From: Chara braunii
Lineage: Eukaryota; Streptophyta; Charophyceae; Charales; Characeae
Length of the DNA: 64,000 nucleotides
Assembly (NCBI GenBank): GCA_003427395.1
Contig: BFEA01000011.1
Coordinates: 1,974,567 to 2,038,566 of the forward strand
Reading direction: 5' to 3'
The notes under the pieces are model-generated. The model saw only the letters and a list, made by a program, of their open reading frames with translations. It made no database searches and had not been told where the DNA came from. Of this stretch, positions 54,851-64,000 are shown piece after piece. Position 1 is the first letter of the stretch; every line of letters begins with the position of its first letter. A program made the translations under genes and the position numbers.

Positions 54851-55668
54851 TCAGTCCTCTATCTCATCATCATTGTCCTCGTCACTGAGGTCGTCCTCTT
54901 CGTTGTAGAACAATTCCTTCACCCCTTCCAAGAATGTCTTCCCTACTGCCACATTCCTGTAGACTATCCCCCAATGCACCGAGCTAGGGACAAAGACATT
55001 GTCTACGCTAAGGCAGTTTAGCATCTCAGCCAGCTCCTCCGCCCAATTCCCTTCAAATGACCTCATCTGTACCGACAACCGAAAGAAGTTTTGTCTAGCG
55101 CACTTGTATAGTCTGAGGTTCGTCATGGACCGGAATATCCATATTAGCCTGCTCCGGGTTTCGAAAACCGCGTCTACCAGAAGGGGAGGCAGCACACATC
55201 GCATGGTTACGACGGATCACCTCACGCTTCCCCTATCTCCAAGTTTCACCCGCACATGTACCCTTTCCATTTCCATTCCCCTCCGCTGACAAGCAGCCCA
55301 TACAACCTCCGCTTCTGCCTTCCTAAACAACTCGTCCGGCGTATTCCCGAGTGCCAAATCTATGACCATATTCTCCCGGTCTTGTGATAAGTAGACCCAC
55401 CCCCGGGCTTCCACTGTCCTCGGAATTCCAAATCCGTTAAACTCGGCGACAACCTCGTCAAGCTGACATTAGCCCATACTGTTTCTATCCAGAGAAACGT
55501 GTCCTCCCCTTCGAGCATTACGGTTTGATATGCTGGCTCAAGATCCACCCACGTCCCGTCTTCCGGGAGGACGACCGATACCCCATCCCTTACATCTACT
55601 GACATTTCCGGACCGCTGGTATAGACCAGGGAAGACAACCACCGCGCCATCTTGTTTCCAGCACCCAA
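54851..55668 (-). pseudogene. Upstream module, copy 1 (furthest from gag), unknown function
   Basis: The N-terminal part is open from 55668 (LVYTSGPEM, FLWIETVW, matching YTFKGREP and YVWIERIW of copy 2). A single frameshift near 55435 leads to GWVYLSQD and the middle part. A TGA at 55217-55219 then separates the C-terminal part, which continues in frame (LPPLLVDAVF, NFFRLSVQMRSF) to 54851. The end is a strongly acidic tail, YNEEDDLSDEDNDDEIED, absent from copies 2 and 3. The divergence between copies is high, so duplication is old and the modules were probably under protein-level selection for some time. Confidence 0.65.
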
Positions 55669-58508
55669 CCCCGGTTTTCATAAGAGAGTAGCAAACAGTT
55701 CCTTCTGGTCAGGTCAACCCTCGTCCTAGATGAGAATTATTTCAGACCTTTCATCAAGGTCTCCCTAACTTACCTCCCCATTCCTAAGTACCACCTTCTC
55801 ACAATACCCTCGACCGGCCATCCATTTCCCCATATTCTTTCTCTTGGTTCCATTCCAGTTGACCTCTATCTTCCTTCCTTTCGATCATCTCTCACTCGTG
55901 TAGACTTAGATGAGGAGGAGAGAATAGACTTAGAATTATACCCCGTCCAACAATCCAAGCTCAATCAATCTTTAGAAAGGGGGAACGCATAAGAAAATCA
56001 GGCAATCTCGCATACGGATCGGTCATCTCCTCACCGACCTTTTCCCAATATGGTATTTCCACGGGTACTATCGGTAGAGTTTTATCCCATACCTCAAGCG
56101 CAGCTCAACCGTCGCGAGCGCGGTACCCAGGCTCCGGCACAGGGTGTTACCCCTCTCCATTCGCCCAAAATACCCCATCCCGTTTTGCCGCTCTTGCATA
56201 CCCTAGTTGGTACCGGGAATTACCCCTGTGCACCTTGTTAGGAGCAATAGTCAGTCGTCCGAGCATTCACTTCCATCGGTCCGACAAGAATCAGCCTTTC
56301 CCAAGTCGTGCTACGAGAAGCTACTAATCGTCTCCGACGTTCCTTCCTTGTCCCGCATGCAGTGGTACTCCCCCCTCCAGCCAACAGGCTAAGCCCCGCC
56401 TTAGGAGACGTTTCGCACCCCGCCCGGGCAAGATCATCGAGCCAAGCTCGTGACCGCCCGAACGAGAATGTTACTAATCAATTGGCGTGACAAACTCCCG
56501 TTCGACAGCACGGTGGCCTCACCTCCACACACGAACACCCGACAACCTCAAAGAGAGCGACGTTTCGCAACCCGCACCGGCCGGTGCAGACCCATCCCTT
56601 CCTTCCGAAAGGCAGGACGCTCAATTCCCATCATGCAAACACAAGTCTCAAGTGAGACACATAGAGTACAAGTGCCTTTCCCTTAGTGCACCCAACGCTT
56701 CCTACCCACAACTCACAATTTTTTTTCAGGACAAGTGAGTGTCACTCCCCCTACTTTCATACACAGTGAATAGTTCTTTTTCTTGAGAGTCTTCAAAGGT
56801 GAGCTAGTTTTTCTTGGAGTCTAGCAACTCCCTTCATTCCCTTTCTCTTCACTTGTCTATCATTTCATAGGGTGGGATCGTTCCTTCTTCATGACCCGTT
56901 ATGTTCATATTGGTTTCTTCAAGCATTTCAAAGTGCAAAGTGCATGAGCCCGCTGGGCTCAAAGAAGAGAAGAGAATGACACCCATTCGGTCGGATCACT
57001 CCGCCGCGGGATTTTCATCAGACCTCGGGCGAAGCCTAAGGACCAACCGCCTGCCAGGTAACCGGAGCCCTTCTTTCATACGAAGAGGAAGGGTCGACCT
57101 GCGACTTGCCCAAGGCTTTCCCAGACTGGTGAACAACAGCACCGGACGAAGGAGGGCTAGAGTCATTCCGCAAGGGGATGACTAATCAAGTGCATAGCAT
57201 GCATGTTATACCTACAGGCATGGCCATGCCATGCGCCCAAGCACTCTCAAATCTGATTCTCACAAGCGAAGTGACAGCACAAGTTCATTTTCCTTATCTT
57301 TGGTTGTGTACACGTCAATGCGTCGGGTGCCGCCTTCGGAATCGCAAGGGTCAGTTTAACCCCATACCCGGCATCTCCACCATTTTTTATAGGGTCAAAC
57401 CCCGGTAGACTTTCGAGCCTCAGTCGACCCCACTGGGGGTCATAGTTGGCTCGGCCCGCCCACGCTCATGCTCAGGGCGCGGGCCATTCGTCCCAGGGTC
57501 ACCCCCACCTAGTGCTTTGAGATGGATGAGGTTAAGCCATCGCGTGAGAGAGCTTTGACATTGGGGATGTAGCTCGGCCCTCACGCCGGGTAGTAGCATT
57601 GTCGGTCATTCTGCAGCGCTGATTTTTTTATTATTCTTGGTTGTGTTATCAATCAATTTCTCTTTCTAATACGCAGGCAGTCCAAGGGTTATTTGAGAAT
57701 TTATCTTCCCTTGTGCGCACACTAAGCGTCATCCTTAGGCCGCGCACCATCTCCATAAGCATTGTGATTCTATGGTGTCATCGGGGTGAGGCGATGCCGT
57801 CCTCCCCCCTCGCCTTTATGTGCCCATCGAGTCTCATGCATCTCATCCATCATCCTATTGACGCAGACCCCTTAGTCTTTTCGGGGCCTTCACATGCATG
57901 CACACACGACTTCCCATTTCCCTCGGCAAGATTGCACTTAATTCTCTCATTTACACTACAGGTCTCAAATGCAAAGGTCATTTCCATGGGTTATCTTTAT
58001 GCTAAGGGTCTCGTAGCCCCTTTGCCCCTCTTCCCTTTTCCTTTTGATGCCCTGTTTCTCCCGGCCCTATCCCGCTCAAGGCATCTTTGGCCTTCACTTA
58101 CCTACACAATCCCACACAAAGCAAAGATTCATACAATCCCTCGTTGGGGGTCAACACATAGCCCTTCCCACATCCCTATCTTTTCATGCTATTTGGCTGC
58201 TCTTTGTTCTCTTTCTTTGCTCAATCAACCCATCCTCTTCTCATAGTCATGCAGTCGGGGAAATGGTTGAGTCAAACTGACCTCAGTTCAACTTATATTT
58301 TCTCCGGATTCCGTCATTTCTCACTTTTCCAAACGTCTTTTTCCTTTGCCTTTTTGGTGGCACAAGGGACCGGCTACCCTTCCCTTACCCTTTCTCTCCA
58401 CCAAGTGAGGTCTGATTTCTTTTTACTGTTCGCACCCTGGCAATGTAACAACTGAGGGGAGAAGGGTTAGTCATATGCCAAGTGAGGGGAGGGGAGAGAG
58501 AGGGGGCA
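55669..58508 (-). other. Leader of element B upstream of the modules
   Basis: No long minus-strand ORF. A short frame MGKWMAGRG...LRNGE (55833 to 55774) is followed at once by GTAAGT, a good splice donor (55773-55768 on the minus strand). Its start resembles the gag start MAGRGSFLGKRSGDRNGE at 52685. Further upstream, two phrases, GACGTTTCGCACCCCGC (near 56410) and GACGTTTCGCAACCCGC (near 56560), are repeated on the plus strand. A pyrimidine tract ending ACGCAG (near 57677, plus strand) resembles an acceptor on the other strand. Nothing else is recognised. Confidence 0.4.
55768..55777 (-). promoter_or_regulatory. Splice-donor-like site GGAG|GTAAGT after a gag-like start
   Basis: It follows the short reading frame with MAGRG at its start. 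If used, it could join this leader peptide to a downstream exon and skip the modules or parts of them. No acceptor was identified; a consensus match alone is weak evidence. Confidence 0.35.
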
Positions 58509-58511
58509 AGG

Positions 58512-58514
<3 letters not shown>

Positions 58515-58565
<51 letters not shown>
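58515..58565. repeat. (GA)n microsatellite (element B leader)
   Basis: About 50 bp of AG dinucleotides next to the 93-bp array. Confidence 0.95.
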
Positions 58566-58569
<4 letters not shown>

Positions 58570-58619
58570 AAGAGTCCTCTAATCCTAATCAAATCAGCTC
58601 CTCGTAGTCGCAGTCAAAT

Positions 58620-59924
58620 GTCGGTCACCCATCCTATAGTAGTAGCAGCCAAATGCCGGTCACCTATCCCGGAACATCACAACACACATGAACTTGACAA
58701 TGAGAAGCTAGAACTAGTGAAAAGCACATGCACATAGAGAAGAGACCAACAAAGTATGAACCAGAACGTCACAACACACATGAACTTAACAATAAGGAGA
58801 TTGAACTACTAAAAATGCACATGCACATGGAGGAGATATCAACTAAGTATGAACCGGAACATCACAACACACATAAAATTGACAATGAGAAGATTGAACT
58901 AATGAAAAACACATGCACAAGGATGAGAGATCAACTAAGTATGAACCGGAACATCACAACACACATGAATATGACAATGAGGAGATTGAACTAGTGAAAA
59001 GGCACATGCACATAGATGAGAGATCCACTAAGTATGAACCGAAACATCACACCACACATGAACTTGACAAAGAGAAGATTGAACTAATGAAAAAACACAT
59101 GCACATGCGGGAAAGATCAACTGAGTATGAACCGGAACATCACATGACACATGAATTTGACAATGAGAAGATCGAACTAGTGACAAGCACATGCACATAG
59201 AGGAAATATCAACTAAGTATGAACTAGAACATCACAACACACATGAACTTGACAATGAGAAGATTGAACTAATGAAAAAACACATGCACATGTGGGAAAG
59301 ATCAACTGAGTATGAACCTGAACATCACATCACACATGAATTTGACAATGAGAAGATCGAACTAGTGGTAAGCACATGCACATAAAAGAAATATCAACTA
59401 ACTATGAACCGGAACACTACAACATTCACGAATTTGACAATAAGAAGGTTGAACTAATGAAAAGTGCATGCACACGGAGGAAAGATCAACTAAGTATGAA
59501 CCGGAACACCACAACACTCATGAAGTTGGCAATGACAATGTTGAATCAATGAAAAACACATATACATAGAGGAAATATCAACTAAGTATGAACCGAAACA
59601 TTATGATGTGAGGAAAGATCAACTAAGTATGAACCAGAACACTACAACACTCACGAGGTTGATAATGAGAAGGTCGAACTAGAGAAAAGCACATGCACAT
59701 GAAGGAAAGATCAACTAAGTATGAAACGGAACATCCCAACACACATGAAATTGACAATGATGAAAAAATTGAACTAATGAGAAACACATGCACATAGAGG
59801 AAAAATCAACTAAGTATGAACCAGAACATCACAACACACATGAAATTGACAATGAAAAGATTAAATTAATGAAAAACACATGCACATAGAGGAAATATAA
59901 ACTAAGTATGAATCGGAACATCAT
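58620..59924 (+). repeat. 93-bp tandem array with open 31-residue repeat on the plus strand (element B leader)
   Basis: About 13-14 units homologous to 38115-39954 but in the opposite orientation on the + strand, thus the same orientation relative to element B. Open stretches on the plus strand (58728-58994, 58913-59200, 59191-59385) give the same 31-residue unit (TKYEPEHHNTHELDNEKIEL). As in C, the frame is antisense to the element. Unit sequences differ by roughly 10 percent, so the array is not recent. Confidence 0.8.
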
Positions 59925-60213
59925 CATGTGAGAGTTGAGCCATGTATGTGAGCGAGACTTTCTCAAACACATGCTCATGACTCATGTATGCAACCAAGGT
60001 TGAAATAGACAGCCATCATGTGAGAGTTGAGCCATGTATGTGAGTGAGACTTGCTCAAACACATGCCCATGGCTCATGCATGCAACCAAGGTTGAAATAG
60101 ACTGCTATCATGTAAAATTTGAGCCATGTATGTGAGTGAGACTTGCTCAAACACATGCCCATGGCTCATGCATTCAACCAAATTTGAGATGAAATGTCAT
60201 CATTTACTATGTG
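59925..60213 (-). repeat. ~90-bp spacer repeat, three copies (element B leader)
   Basis: Units starting ATCATGTGAGAGTTGAGCC near 59930, 60015 and 60107. Element C has two copies at the matching place (37911-38114). Confidence 0.8.
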
Positions 60214-61720
60214 AGTGGAAAACACAAGCTAGACTAGTCCAAAAACACAAGTCTTGAGCTTGAAATCACCTATGGAAGAATCAGAGTATTTCTTACTAAG
60301 CATATGGGTGAAAATGAACACTTACATTAGACCAAATCACAAGTATTGAGCATGAGATCATCCATAGAGGAATCAGAGCATCACCTACTAGTATGGGAGT
60401 GAAAAGCAAGAGTTGAAGTAGTCCAAATCACAAGGATTGATCATGAGATCATCCATAGAAGAATCAGAGCATCTCCAACTACTGTGTGAGTGCAAAGCAA
60501 GAGTTGAGGTAACCTAAATCACAAATATTGAACAAGATATCATCAATGGAAGAATTGAAGCATCTCCAAGTAGTGTGTGAGTTAAATGCAAGAGTTACAC
60601 TAGGTTATATCACAATCTTTGAGCAAGACATCATCCATGGAAGAATCAGAGCATCTTCTATTAGCAAATGGGTGAAAAGCAAGATCTACACTAGAACAAA
60701 TCACAAGTATTGAGCATGAGATCATCGATGAAAGAATCGGAGCATCTCCTACTAGCATGTAAGTGAAAAGCAAGATCTTCACTACGCTATGTTACAAAAT
60801 TTGAGCAAGAGATCATCAAGATTTGAGCAAGACATCATCCATGGAAGAATCAGAGCATCTCCTATTAGCAAATGGGTGAAAAGCAAGATCTACACTAGAC
60901 CACATCACAAGTATTGAGCATGAGATCATCCATGAAAGAATCGGAGCATGTCCTACTAGCATGTGAGTGAAAAGCATGATCTACACTAGGCTATGTCACA
61001 AGATTAGAGCAAGAGATCATTCATGGAAGAATCGGAGCATCTCCTACTAGCATGTGAGTAAAAAGCAAGATCTACACTAGGCTATATCAACTGTTTTAAG
61101 CAAGAGATCATCATTGAAAGAATTGGAGGATCTCCAACTAGCATGTAAGTGAAATGGAAGAGTTGGAGTAGCCCAAATCACAAGAATTAATCATGAGATC
61201 ATCCATGAAAGAATCAGAGCGTCTCCTACTAGCATGTGAGTGAAAACCAAGAGTTTGAGTAGCCCAAATCACAAGTGTTGAACATGACATCATCCGTAGA
61301 AGAATCGGCGCACTACCTACTAGTGTGTGAGTGAAAAACAAGAGTTTGAGTAACCCAAATCCCAAGTGTTGAGCATGAGATCATCCATAGAAGAATCGAA
61401 GCACTACCTACTAGTGTGTGAGTGAAAAACAAGAGTTTTAATAGTCCAAATCACAAGTGTTGAGCATGAGATCATCCATAGAAGAATCGGAGCATTACCT
61501 ACTAGTGTGTGAGTGGAAAACAAGAGTTTAAGTAGCCCAAATCACAAGTGTTGAGCATGAGATCATACATAGAAGAATCGTAGCACAACCTACTAGTGTG
61601 TGAGTGAAAAACAAGAGTTTAAGTAGCCCAAATCACAAGTGTTGAGCATGAGATCATGCATAGAAGAATTGGAGCACTACCTACTAGTGTGTGAGTGAAA
61701 AACAAAAGTTTGAGAAACCC
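60214..61720 (-). repeat. 91-bp tandem array (element B leader)
   Basis: Reverse-complement counterpart of 36236-37910, about 16 units, with AAGAATCGGAGCACTACC and CTACTAGTGTGTGAGTG phrases. The units nearest the (TTC)n tract are the most alike and those next to the 93-bp array the most diverged, in both B and C. Confidence 0.9.
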
Positions 61721-61971
61721 ATTAGGAAGAAGAAGATGAAGGAGAAGAAGGAGAAGAAGGAGAAGAAGAAGAGGAAGAAGAGGAAGAAAAAGAAGAAGAG
61801 GAGGAGGAGGAGGAAGAAGAAGAAGAAGAAGAAGAAGAAGAAGAAGAAGAGAAAGAAGAAGAAAAATAAGACGAAGAAAAAGAGGAGGAGGAAGAAGAAG
61901 AAGAAAAAGAAGAAAAAGAAAAAGAAAAAGAAAAAGAAGAAAAAGAAGAAGACGAAGCATCCTCTCCTTCC
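61721..61971 (-). repeat. (TTC)n tract (element B leader; GAA on the plus strand)
   Basis: Imperfect GAA/AAG repeats of about 235 bp on the + strand between the 91-bp array and the splice-donor-like site. Its peptides are composition only. Confidence 0.95.
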
Positions 61972-61980
61972 ACTCACCTT
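61972..61980 (-). promoter_or_regulatory. Splice-donor-like site AAG|GTGAGT (element B)
   Basis: Identical to the site at 35945-35953 in C, with the same flanks, on the minus strand. Conservation in two copies that differ by about a tenth of their bases nearby makes it a little more credible. Confidence 0.4.
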
Positions 61981-64000
61981 GTTAATGTCTTGGAGATGGA
62001 GTCTCTATCTGGATGAGGATTCTTCCTCCTTGCACAAAACACCCTCTTGGCTATGGCCTCCTTCCTCTTCAAGCCTCTCTCCTTCCTCTCTCACTTTCTC
62101 CCAAGTTACTACAAACTCCAATCACCATAGTTATGGAGTCCTCCCCTCTAGGAGGACAAATGAGACTCCCTCTAGCCTCTCTTTCTTCCTCACACCCAGG
62201 GGGCTATGGCAGATCACGTTCCTAGGGCCAGCTTCACTACCACTAGTCTCTAGAGCTCCTCTCCCTAGCTCATGGCCTCCACCAAGCTCCTAAACTGGCA
62301 TGGGTTCCCCTCTCCTCTCTCCAAGTGAAAGAGTGCTCCTATGAGCTCACTTGGGCAGCATGGACACTCCTCATGCAATTGTGAAAGTGGTGGACTGAAT
62401 TCCCAGCTTATGTAGGCTGAAACCAGCAGTCCGGCCAGCCCATGAGCCTCCCCGAGTGCCTTGAGGTTAACGGAGGTTCCCCCAAGGCAAAATTCCCCCA
62501 CTAGGCCCTTCCTGAGATACTCGGGCCTCGTTTTGGCCAAGTACATGCAGTCCGAGTGGTTGGTACCAACTCAGATTGCCTCTTGGCCTACTTCGGCCTC
62601 TTTTTCACCTCAACAATTTTGCCCCCTTGGGTCCTAATGCCCAAGGGGCAACTTTACTTGATATAAAACAACCTAGTGAGATTTTTTCTCGATTTTTCAG
62701 TTTGTATCTCATTTTTGGTAGGCTGAGATATTTTTCCATGGAGCGGCAAATTTTCAGCGTTGGATCTGGCTGGGCAGCAATATTCTGTGTCACCCCCAAG
62801 TAGCCCTTGCTTCAAATTTGAGCTCCTAAGTCCATTTTTTCAATTTTTGGTGCATCTGACCCTCTTTTTGGGCCAAATGCGCAGTTTTGTCATTTTCGCT
62901 GTTTTGTTTCTTTCCATTTTGGGCTGCCACCTCATTTTGGAGCTAGCCGTTTTTAGCTGGCCCACAAAAAACGGCCAGTTCCTCTCCACCATGAGATCTG
63001 ATCTCAAGTCCATGGTCCAAAAGAAAACCGGTCTTTTTTTTTTCCGCATTTTCTCTCATTTTCTTCCTTTTAATTCAGATTTGTTGAGATATGGTCCTAA
63101 GGACCATATCTCTGCAATCCGGGTTGCCCTCCCTCATTCTAGGAGGGATGAGTTCACGGTTGGGACCTGCCAGTCCCTACTGCGCAGGTCCTGCACTCTT
63201 TTCTTCCTTATTGTCTCATTCTCCCTCTTTTTTCTCTCATTTTTTTTTCTTTTTCTTTTATTTCAGTTGTGACAAGTGTCAAACTGCTGCGCAACCTCTT
63301 TTCAGGCCTTAGGGCCTCATTTAAGGCCAGGTTCATGGCTGGTACTTGGCCGTTATATCTCGGATTTCAACAATGGCACCCCCATGCTCCTAGAGGGCTC
63401 AATTTTGCCTCCGTTTTTCCACTTTTCAGCCCCCTTTGCTCCAATTTTCTAAGGATAACATTTTTATCATGTTGACCCTCTCGAGGCTCTATTTTCTCAT
63501 GCCTAGCTAGTCCGAGATATTTCGGACTGCTGGGCAGCCCTCCCAACACTATTATTTTACTTTCTTTTCTCCTCATGACTCTTCCACTTGCCCCCACTAG
63601 TGTTTGCACTAGTGGTGCAAATATTTCTCACCATCTAGATCCTTGATCTCAACGGTGTCGTTTTTTTGCACCATTATCCTTTGTGCTTGTTCATGGTTCC
63701 CTTGGGACATCTCAAGTCCCCGCCACTCTTCCTCGGTACTAGTTCCGTTTTCTTGACCCGCCGGCACATGTTCCGTTTTTCGACTTTTATTATTTGGATC
63801 CACTTGGTCCCCGACAACATTCTGGACGGTGTCCCATTTTATTTTTGAGCCCCCCTTGCCCTTGGTGGTCCCATCATCTCTACATGTGTGCCGATTTTTC
63901 TCGGTCGTGGGATCTCATCTCACGATTGCCATTTACCGTCTCCACATGCACCATGCCGAAATTGCTCCTTTCTAGCCTTTTGGGCTTGCCGTGGCTCATT
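61978..64000 (-). repeat. 5' LTR and leader start of element B, running off the window
   Basis: Aligns base for base in length with 33926-35947 of element C (2.02 kb in both) at roughly 90 percent identity by eye. It includes hairpins CACTAGTG-TTTG-CACTAGTG (63595-63614) and TGAGATC-TGATCTCA (near 62990). The LTR start should lie about 1.8 kb to the right of the window end, judged from C. Confidence 0.8.

Larger units (their letters stand above)
39955..64000 (-). mobile_element. Element B: giant Ty3/Gypsy-type LTR retrotransposon with modules upstream of gag
   Basis: Read from right to left: 5' LTR (continues beyond the window), splice-donor-like site, (TTC)n, 91-bp array, spacer repeat, 93-bp array, (GA)n, leader, three unknown modules, gag, protease, RT, RNase H, integrase, third ORF, 3' region with arrays, polypurine tract and the first ~950 bp of the 3' LTR, cut at 39955. 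All parts are in one orientation. Element C repeats the first part and A the last part. Coding regions carry several stops and frameshifts, yet the RNase H-integrase frame is open for 829 codons. Unity of the right-hand LTR and arrays with the coding part is an inference from order and orientation. Confidence 0.75.

Noticed and set aside
57600-57690. Plus-strand intron acceptor (pyrimidine tract ending ACGCAG)
   Set aside because: No plus-strand coding exon is recognisable on either side; kept only as a remark in the leader entry.
61691-62293. Lys-rich plus-strand frame and the Phe-, Leu- and Ser-rich minus-strand frames over (GAA)n
   Set aside because: Products of the simple repeat on either strand.

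Overview
This window is gene-poor, repeat-saturated nuclear DNA from a eukaryote with a large genome. It holds no recognisable housekeeping gene, rRNA or complete tRNA. Nearly everything that can be identified belongs to one family of very large Ty3/Gypsy-type LTR retrotransposons and to elements nested in them. The reverse transcriptase and integrase style, long LTRs, (GA)n tracts and splice-donor-like sites suggest a streptophyte. A charophyte alga such as Chara is my best guess, from memory of similar polyproteins; it is an inference, not something shown here.

Layout. 1-3639: unclassified DNA with a sequencing-adapter artefact at 1241-1278 and two ORFs (1817-2170, 2633-3070) that look like distant relatives of a module found in element B. 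3640-17567: element A on the + strand, a decayed copy with gag end, protease, RT, RNase H, integrase, a third ORF, a repeat-filled 3' region, a polypurine tract and a 3' LTR starting at 14101. 17568-22321: repeat X1. 22322-39954: element C on the + strand, an LTR split by a 9.8 kb insertion (22751-32534, containing repeat X2), then a (TTC)n tract, a 91-bp array and a 93-bp array. 39955-64000: element B on the - strand, read from right to left as 5' LTR, (TTC)n, 91-bp array, 93-bp array, leader, three tandem copies of an unknown ~270-residue module, gag with a zinc knuckle, protease, RT, RNase H, integrase with GPY/F module, third ORF, 3' region, polypurine tract and start of the 3' LTR.

How the parts fit. 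C and B carry LTR, (TTC)n, 91-bp array and 93-bp array in the same order, so these arrays look like an integral leader of the element. If the B parts are one element, aligning its 5' LTR to C puts the LTR start about 1.8 kb beyond the window. The distance from there to the polypurine tract at 40903 is then about 25 kb before the 3' LTR is added. Three copies of a small fold-back element (5210-5661, 16368-16998, 28954-29404) have inserted into these repeats, with 9-11 bp target duplications; two empty sites are present in the window. All coding regions carry stops or frameshifts, so the copies appear dead, but A and B are usually damaged at different places.

The most novel content is the tandem unknown module upstream of gag, the conserved third ORF downstream of pol, and the array-bearing leader of a giant retroelement.
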